Positions 58,808 to 64,000 of a stretch of DNA of 64,000 nucleotides are shown piece after piece. Source of the DNA: JAATFS01 sp037145635 (GTDB taxonomy: Bacteria; Pseudomonadota; Gammaproteobacteria; Xanthomonadales; Xanthomonadaceae). Under the pieces are notes generated by a model. It was not told the DNA's origin. It worked only from the letters and a program-made list of their open reading frames with translations, and ran no database searches. The stretch lies in NCBI GenBank assembly GCA_037145635.1, contig JBBCXB010000008.1:61507-125506 (forward strand), written 5' to 3'. A program made the position numbers and the translations under genes. The first letter of the stretch is position 1, and each line of letters starts with the position of its first letter.

Positions 58808-59704
58808 CTAAAGTCGATCCAGCTGCGGGGGGCGGTCGGCGTGGCGGACGCGCTCGCGGCGCAGCAGGTACAGGCCGCTGGCGACGATGATGGCCGCGCC
58901 GGTCCAGGTGGCCGCGTCGGGCAGGGCCTGCCACAGCAGCCAGTCCCAGCCGATCACCCAGACCAGGCCGGTGTATTCCAGCGGCGCGATCATCGAGGCC
59001 TCGCCGCGCAAGAAGGCCTGGGTCAGCGCGATCTGGCCGAGCGCGCCGGCCAGGCCCATGCCGGCGATCAGCCAGGCGTGCGTGGCGCGCAGCGGGACCC
59101 AGTCCGGGAGCGCCAGCAGGCCGGCGCCGAGCGCCATGATCAGCAGGAACCACACCACCATCGATTGCGCGGTGTCGGTGCGGGTCAGCAGGCTGACGGT
59201 GACCGCGGCGATCGCGTAGGCGGTGGCCGCCAGCAGCACCATCAGCCCCGGCAGCGAGATCAGCCCGTCCACGCCCGGCCGCAGCACCACGATCACCCCG
59301 ACCAGGCCGATCGCGATCGCGGTCCAGCGCCGCGGCCCCACGCGCTCGCCCAGCAGCGGCACCGACAGCGCGGCCACCAGCAGCGGCGCGACGAAGTAGA
59401 GGGTGTAGGCGGTGGACAACGGCATGCGCTTCAGTCCGAACACGAAACACCCGATCATCACCATGCCCAGGGCCCCGCGCAGCAGGTGCAGGCCCCAGCG
59501 CACCGGCAGCAGCGAGCGCGGGCCGGCGGTGGCCAGCACCCACACCAGCACGAACGGCAGCGAGGCGCCGCCGCGCAGCATCGTCACCTGCAGCGGCGGG
59601 TAGTGCGCGGACAGCAGCTTCATGCCCGCGTCCATCAACGAGAAACAGGCGACCGCGGCGAGCATCCACAGCACCGCGGCGAGGGGGGAACGGTTCAAGG
59701 TCAT
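58808..59704 (-). CDS. DMT-superfamily transporter (EamA)
   Basis: 298-aa inner-membrane protein with ten TM helices in two EamA repeats (first half MLAAVACFSLMDAGMKLLSAHYPPLQVTMLRGG; second half VLLAATAYAIAAV and PLEYTGLVWVIGWDWLLW). Probably a metabolite exporter; the substrate is unknown. Monocistronic, with a repeat after it. Confidence 0.88.
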   Translation of the reverse strand: MTLNRSPLAAVLWMLAAVACFSLMDAGMKLLSAHYPPLQVTMLRGGASLPFVLVWVLATAGPRSLLPVRWGLHLLRGALGMVMIGCFVFGLKRMPLSTAYTLYFVAPLLVAALSVPLLGERVGPRRWTAIAIGLVGVIVVLRPGVDGLISLPGLMVLLAATAYAIAAVTVSLLTRTDTAQSMVVWFLLIMALGAGLLALPDWVPLRATHAWLIAGMGLAGALGQIALTQAFLRGEASMIAPLEYTGLVWVIGWDWLLWQALPDAATWTGAAIIVASGLYLLRRERVRHADRPPQLDRL

Positions 59705-59849
59705 CCCGCATTATCGCCGGGATGCCCGCCCGCTGCCGCCTGCGCGCGCGGACCAGGCCGGCGGGCCGGCGCCCTCGCGGCGGGGACTGTGCGCGTGCGT
59801 GCCCAGGTTCTAGACTGCATACCGTTTTTTGCCAGCAGAGGATTCCGCC

Positions 59850-60332
59850 ATGCCCTCCTTCGACGTCGTCTCCGAAGTGGACAAGCACGAGCTCACCAAC
59901 GCGGTCGACCAGGCCAACCGCGAACTCTCCACCCGCTTCGACTTCAAGGGCGTGGACGCCAGCTTCGTGCTGGAGGACCAGGTCATCAGCCAGTCGGCGC
60001 CGAGCGACTTCCAGCTCAAGCAGATGACCGACATCCTGCGCGCGCGCCTGATCGCCCGCGGCCTGGACGTGCGCTGCCTGGAGTTCGGCGACGTCGAGAC
60101 CAACCTGGCCGGTGCGCGCCAGAAGGTGACGGTCAAGCAGGGCATCGAGCAGAAGCAGGCCAAGCAGATCGTGGCCCGGATCAAGGAGGCCAAGCTCAAG
60201 GTCGAGGCACAGATCAACGGCGACAAGCTGCGCATCACCGGCAAGAAGCGCGACGACCTGCAGGACGTGATCGCGCTGCTGAAGAAGGGCGAGTTCGAGC
60301 TGCCGCTGCAGTTCGACAACTTCCGCGACTGA
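59850..60332 (+). CDS. yajQ: YajQ-family nucleotide-binding protein
   Basis: 160-aa soluble protein with two ferredoxin-like domains (MPSFDVVSEVDKHELTNAVDQ; ELSTRFDFKG; VKQGIEQKQAKQIVARIKEAKLKVEAQINGD; LRITGKKRDDLQ). In Xanthomonas campestris the homologue binds c-di-GMP and acts as an effector in virulence gene control. ATG 59850 has AGAGGA upstream; the TTG at 59829 is rejected. Confidence 0.96.
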   Translation: MPSFDVVSEVDKHELTNAVDQANRELSTRFDFKGVDASFVLEDQVISQSAPSDFQLKQMTDILRARLIARGLDVRCLEFGDVETNLAGARQKVTVKQGIEQKQAKQIVARIKEAKLKVEAQINGDKLRITGKKRDDLQDVIALLKKGEFELPLQFDNFRD

Positions 60333-60621
60333 GGCCGGCAGGCGCGGCGCCCGGCCGGCGCGGGTGGCCGGCCGACGCCCGCGCGCGGCGCAGCCGGCAC
60401 CGTGCCGGGTACGACGGCATCTCCAGCGCGACCTCCTGCCCGCGGCCGCGCCCGGCGGGCTTCCGCATGGCACCGGGCACACAGCTACAGGCCGCACCGG
60501 GGTTGCACGGGGTCGCGGGACGCCGCCGCGGCGCACCGCGGCGGCCCCTCGCATACACTTGCGCCCCTCCCGGGCGGCACCGCCGCGCCGGCCCCCTTCC
60601 CGATTCCCAGGCGCCGTTCCC

Positions 60622-61197
60622 ATGGATTCCGCTGTCCCCGCCGTTGCCGACGACCCGATCGCCACCACCCGCCGCTGGATCGAGCGCGCGGTGATCGGCC
60701 TGAACCTGTGCCCGTTCGCCAAGGCGGTCTACGTCAAGCAGCAGGTCCGGCTGGTGCTGAGCGACGCCAGCACCCCCGAGGCGCTGCTGGAGGAGCTGGC
60801 CGAGGAGCTGGTACGGCTGCGCGACACGCCCGCCGAGGAGATCGACACCACGCTGATCGTGCACCCGGAGGTGTTGACCGACTTCCTGGACTACAACGAC
60901 TTCCTCGAGAACGCCGACGCCGCGGTGGAAGCGCTGGATCTGGAGGGCATCCTGCAGGTCGCCAGCTTCCATCCGGACTACCAGTTCGCCGGGGCCGCGC
61001 CGGACGACGTGGGCAACTGCACCAACCGCTCGCCCTATCCGACGCTGCACCTGCTGCGCGAGGACAGCGTGGAGCGTGCGGTGGCCGCCTATCCCGACCC
61101 GGACGTGATCGTCGAGCGCAACCTGGCCACGCTCGAGCGCCTGGGCGCGGACGGCTGGCGCGCGCTGCTGCAGGACACCCCGCCGCCCGCGGCCTGA
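60622..61197 (+). CDS. DUF1415 family protein
   Basis: 191 aa with the family signatures RWIERAVIGLNLCPFAKAV near the N-terminus, DTTLIVHPEVLTDFLDYNDFL, and GNCTNRSPYPTLHLLRE. Conserved Cys/His/Asn/Thr residues hint at a metal or nucleotide site, but the function is unknown. ATG 60622 is chosen since the start gives the usual N-terminus. It is 81 bp before the SDR gene. Confidence 0.88.
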   Translation: MDSAVPAVADDPIATTRRWIERAVIGLNLCPFAKAVYVKQQVRLVLSDASTPEALLEELAEELVRLRDTPAEEIDTTLIVHPEVLTDFLDYNDFLENADAAVEALDLEGILQVASFHPDYQFAGAAPDDVGNCTNRSPYPTLHLLREDSVERAVAAYPDPDVIVERNLATLERLGADGWRALLQDTPPPAA

Positions 61198-61278
61198 GCC
61201 GCGCGGGCACTGCCGCCTACACATCGGCGCGAAGTCGCGGCCGCTACAGTGGCGCTCTCCCCGCTGCCCGCGTCCGCC

Positions 61279-62079
61279 ATGCCCCTCGTCCCGGAAATCG
61301 CCCCCTGGCCCACCGCCCCGCTGCAGGACCGCGTGATCCTGGTCACCGGCGGCGCCCAGGGCATCGGCCGCGGCATCGCGCAGGCGGTGCTGGCCGCCGG
61401 CGGCATCGCGGTGGTGGGCGATCTCGATGGCGACGCCGGCAAGGCCTGCCTGCGCGAATGGCAGTTGCCGCGCCGCAGTGCGTTCCGGCGCCTGGACGTG
61501 GCCCGCGAGCGCAGCGTGCAGGACTTCGTCGCGCGCGCGCTGGACCGTTTCGGCCGCATCGACGGGCTGGTCAACAACGCCGGCATCGCCGATGCGCACC
61601 TTCCGCCACTGCCCCAGGTGGACTGGAGCGAGTGGAACCGCCGGCTGTCGAGCCTGCACGGTGCCTTCCTGTGCAGCAAGCACGCGCTGCCGGCGCTGGC
61701 CGAGCGGGACGGCGCCGTGGTCAACATCGCCTCCACCCGCGCGCACCAGTCCGAGCCGCACAGCGAGGCCTACGCCGCGGCCAAGGGCGGCCTGCTCGCG
61801 TTCACCCACGCGCTGGCGCTCAGCGCCGGCCCGCAGGTGCGGGTGAACTGCATCAGCCCGGGCTGGATCGCGACCGACGCCTGGCGCGCGCCCGCCCGCC
61901 GGCGCACGCCCAGGCTGTCGCGGCGCGACCATGCGCAGCATCCGGCCGGCCGCGTCGGCACCCCGGAGGACATCGCGCAACTGGCGGTGTACCTGCTCGC
62001 GCCGCAGTTGTGCGGCTTCGTCACCGGGCAGGAGTTCGTGGTCGACGGCGGCATGAGCCGCAAGATGCAGTACGTCTGA
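61279..62079 (+). CDS. Short-chain dehydrogenase/reductase
   Basis: 266-aa NAD(P)-dependent oxidoreductase (classical SDR). Cofactor motif TGGAQGIGRG, acidic residue after beta-2 (GDLDGDAG) suggesting NAD, NNAG, catalytic Ser (IASTRA) and YAAAK. After strand 6 (CISPGWIATDAW) a basic stretch (RAPARRRTPRLSRRDHAQHP) replaces the usual lid. The substrate cannot be inferred. The GTG at 61249 is a less likely start. Confidence 0.9.
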   Translation: MPLVPEIAPWPTAPLQDRVILVTGGAQGIGRGIAQAVLAAGGIAVVGDLDGDAGKACLREWQLPRRSAFRRLDVARERSVQDFVARALDRFGRIDGLVNNAGIADAHLPPLPQVDWSEWNRRLSSLHGAFLCSKHALPALAERDGAVVNIASTRAHQSEPHSEAYAAAKGGLLAFTHALALSAGPQVRVNCISPGWIATDAWRAPARRRTPRLSRRDHAQHPAGRVGTPEDIAQLAVYLLAPQLCGFVTGQEFVVDGGMSRKMQYV

Positions 62080-62243
62080 CGGTCCGCGGCGGTGTGTCCC
62101 GCCGTGGCGTGGCGCATCGCCGCGAGCGTCGCCTGCCGGAGTCGGCGCATCCCACGCCCCTGCCCTCGTTCCGACGTCGCCGGCAGCACGTACGCCGCGA
62201 ACGTTCCCCCCGTGTCAGAATCCCCGCCCCACCGGAGCCCCGC

Positions 62244-63419
62244 ATGCCTTCCCCCGCCCCCCAGCTGTCCCCGCACGCGGAGGCGCGGCGCCTGGCCTCG
62301 CTGCGCGCGTACGGCATCCTGGACACGCCGCGCGAGGCGGTGTTCGACGACATCACCCGCATCGCCTCGATGGTCTGCCAGACCCCGATCTCGGTGGTGA
62401 ACCTGATCGATGCCGAGCGCCAGTGGTTCAAGTCCGAGGTCGGCCTGGGCGTGCGCGAGACGCCGCTGGAGAGCTCGATCTGCGCGCATGCGATCCTGCA
62501 GCACGACTTCCTGGAAGTCGCCGACACCACGCTGGACGAGCGCTTCGCGGCGAACCCGCTGGTGGTCGGCGCGCCCGGCCTGCGCTTCTACGCCGGCGCG
62601 CTGCTGAAGACGCCCGACGGCCTGCCGATCGGCACCGTGTGCGTGCTCGACACCCGCCCGCGGGTGCTCGACGAGGCGCAGGCCGAGACGCTGCGTGCGT
62701 TGGCGCGCCAGGTCATGGCGCAGCTGGAGCTGCGCAAGATGCTGGCCGCTTCGGACGAGCTCAACCGCAACCGCGCGCGCGTGCTGGCCACCGCCGGCCA
62801 CGACCTGAAGGGCCCGCTGCGCTCGGCGCTGTACGCGATCAGCCGTGCGCGGGCCGAGGCCAGCCCGGCGCAGTCCGAGCGGCTGGAAGGCGCCGAGCAG
62901 GAGCTGAGCTTCATCAACCAGAAGTTCGGCGAACTGATCGCGGCCGCCACCGGCAAGGGCGGCGCCTCGCTGCCGACGCTGGGTCCCGTCGCGATCGCCG
63001 GTGTGCTGGAGGAAGTGCGGCAATCCTGGGACCGCGCCGCGCGGCGCAAGCGCCTGACGCTCAGCGTCGCGTCCGCGCCCTGCCGGGCCCGCACCAATGC
63101 CGCGCTGCTGGAGACGCTGCTGGGCAACCTGGCGTCCAATGCGATCAAGTACACCCCCGCCGGCGGCCAGGTCGCGCTGAGCTGCCACGAGACCGACAGT
63201 GCCGTCTGCATCACCGTGGCCGACACCGGCATCGGCATGGACGAGGCGCTGGTGGAGGGCTACTTCCATGCGTTCCGCCAGGCCGAGGCCGCTTCCGAGG
63301 GCCTGGGCATCGGCCTGTGGATCGTGCGCCAGACGGCCGAGGCGCTGGAGGCGACGGTGCAGGTGGAATCGGCACTGGGCGCCGGCGCGCGGATCTCGGT
63401 GTTCCTGCCCAGGGCCTAG
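62244..63419 (+). CDS. GAF-domain sensor histidine kinase
   Basis: 391-aa cytoplasmic kinase with no TM helix. N-terminal GAF domain (about 15-160; LIDAERQWFKSEVGLGVRETPLESSICAHAI), DHp with H-box AGHDLKGPL (His186), and CA domain with N-box NLASNAIKYTPAGG, G1 DTGIGMDE and G2 GLGIGLWIV. No response regulator is adjacent, so it is an orphan. ATG 62244 follows CGGAG. Confidence 0.92.
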   Translation: MPSPAPQLSPHAEARRLASLRAYGILDTPREAVFDDITRIASMVCQTPISVVNLIDAERQWFKSEVGLGVRETPLESSICAHAILQHDFLEVADTTLDERFAANPLVVGAPGLRFYAGALLKTPDGLPIGTVCVLDTRPRVLDEAQAETLRALARQVMAQLELRKMLAASDELNRNRARVLATAGHDLKGPLRSALYAISRARAEASPAQSERLEGAEQELSFINQKFGELIAAATGKGGASLPTLGPVAIAGVLEEVRQSWDRAARRKRLTLSVASAPCRARTNAALLETLLGNLASNAIKYTPAGGQVALSCHETDSAVCITVADTGIGMDEALVEGYFHAFRQAEAASEGLGIGLWIVRQTAEALEATVQVESALGAGARISVFLPRA

Positions 63420-63510
63420 CCACGACGGCGGCGGCTAGGCGGGTGCTCCCGGCGCAGGGTGGACGCCGGAAGCCCCGGCACGCGCCCTGGGTTCGGCTGG
63501 AAGCGCCGGG

Positions 63511-63895
63511 ACGATCACGGGTTTCGGTAGGGGCGCCGCGCGATTGCTGACCTCGGCCGAACGCGACGGCACGGTCACTGGCTTTGGTGGGGGCGCCAGC
63601 GTGATTGCTGACCTCCGCCGAACGCGACGGCACGGTCACTGGCTTTGGTAGGGGCGCCGCGCGATTGCTGAACTCGGCCGAACGCAATGGCGCGATCACT
63701 GGCTTCGCTGGGAGCACCGCGCGATTGCTGACCTCGGCCGAACGCGACGGCACGGTCACTGGCTTCGCTGAGGGCGCCGCGCGATTGCTACCTCCGCCGA
63801 ACGCGACGGCAAGATCACTGGCTTCGGTAGGGGCGCGTCGCGATTGCTGACCTCCCTTGCGGAACGCGACGGCACGGTCACCGGCTTCAGTGGGG
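63511..63895. repeat. Tandem array of a ~60-bp unit, about 6.5 copies
   Basis: Unit landmarks in each copy: CGCGACGGCACGGTCACTGG, CTTTGGTAGGGGCGCC, GCGCGATTGCTGACCTC, GGCCGAA. Units start near 63511 (partial), 63562, 63622, 63682, 63742, 63801 and 63865, with small indels. Differences between units are mostly single bases. There are no spacers, so it is not a CRISPR. Confidence 0.88.
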
Positions 63896-63999
63896 GGCGC
63901 CAGCGTGGCCGGGGACAGGCTCCTCGGCTCGGGCGGACATCCTGTCCGACTCGCCGCCGCGGCACATCCCTGTGCCGCTCTCCGCCTATCCCCGGCCAC
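63883..63999. repeat. Dispersed ~115-bp repeat, copy B
   Basis: Matches copy A (8530-8645) in the same orientation and is fused to the last tandem unit (GGCTTCAGTGGGGGGCGCC). It runs to the end of the window and may continue. Confidence 0.8.
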
Positions 64000-64000
64000 G

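Larger units (their letters stand above)
63420..64000. other. Gene-free repeat region at the right edge
   Basis: 581 bp with no credible gene. About 63420-63510 is plain spacer. 63511-63895 is a ~60-bp tandem array. 63883-63999 is copy B of the dispersed repeat. Open frames here arise because the repeat unit is a multiple of three. Confidence 0.7.

Noticed and set aside
60402..62243. Long plus-strand frame continuous with the GAF kinase
   Set aside because: The 5' part is out of frame with the DUF1415 and SDR genes it crosses and is low-complexity; ATG 62244 with CGGAG upstream gives a normal GAF kinase.
63511..63895. CRISPR array
   Set aside because: Units are contiguous with no unique spacers, and there are no cas genes.
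63211..63999. A 262-aa minus-strand ORF with 20-residue repeats
   Set aside because: Arises from the ~60-bp tandem DNA repeat being divisible by three, overlaps the GAF kinase 3' end, and has no start signal.

Overview
The window is about 64 kb of high-GC (visibly ~70%) bacterial chromosome. Gene content points to the Xanthomonadaceae/Lysobacteraceae (gammaproteobacteria): the mreBCD-mrdA-rodA order with mltB after it, an E3 (Lpd) carrying its own lipoyl domain next to AceF, a periplasmic AroQ-type chorismate mutase, YajQ, OmpW and a full atpIBEFHAGDC operon. The genus cannot be fixed from the sequence alone. No tRNA, rRNA, CRISPR array or insertion sequence was seen.

Layout: (1) 1-7.2 kb, minus strand: the cell-shape operon mreB-mreC-mreD-mrdA-rodA, closed by a strong terminator, then a truncated mltB. 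(2) 7.5-10.3 kb: a PfkB-family kinase, then an AT-richer patch with dispersed repeats, a large inverted repeat and a lone YdcF-like (DUF218) gene. (3) 10.3-20 kb: a large beta-propeller diguanylate cyclase, a HAD phosphatase, two lipoproteins (one an M1 peptidase), ubiE, and a divergent EmrAB-like MFS/HlyD pair. (4) 21.2-26.8 kb: an apparent anaerobic block. It holds a class III ribonucleotide reductase whose glycyl-radical segment is a separate 61-aa ORF, then nrdG, a fungal-type cytosine deaminase, an orphan ATP synthase epsilon subunit and a DASS anion transporter. Three Anr/FNR-like palindromes lie at the right places. (5) 27-28.8 kb glmS. (6) 28.85-36.8 kb: a six-gene exporter/two-component operon (adaptor, ATPase, two FtsX-type permeases, NtrC-type regulator, histidine kinase). 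Its leader shows a textbook sigma-54 layout: palindromic enhancer sites, an IHF-like site, and a -24/-12 promoter. (7) 36.8-40.7 kb: a secreted beta-helix protein, glmU, a GtrA-like protein and a chorismate mutase. (8) 40.9-48.3 kb: the atp operon, minus strand. (9) 48.7-55.2 kb: two outer-membrane barrels flanking lpd-aceF and a family-6 hypoxanthine-DNA glycosylase. (10) 55.3-63.4 kb: a membrane protein, the metNIQ methionine importer, an EamA exporter, yajQ, a DUF1415 gene, an SDR and a GAF histidine kinase. (11) 63.4-64 kb: no gene, but a ~60-bp tandem repeat array running into a copy of the dispersed repeat seen near 8.5 kb.

The most interesting features are the split glycyl-radical ribonucleotide reductase (one in-frame TGA separates the two parts), the orphan epsilon subunit downstream of a perfect TTGAC-N4-GTCAA box, and the self-contained sigma-54 exporter/two-component operon. 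All functional statements come from reading the sequence and from family knowledge; no database search was run.
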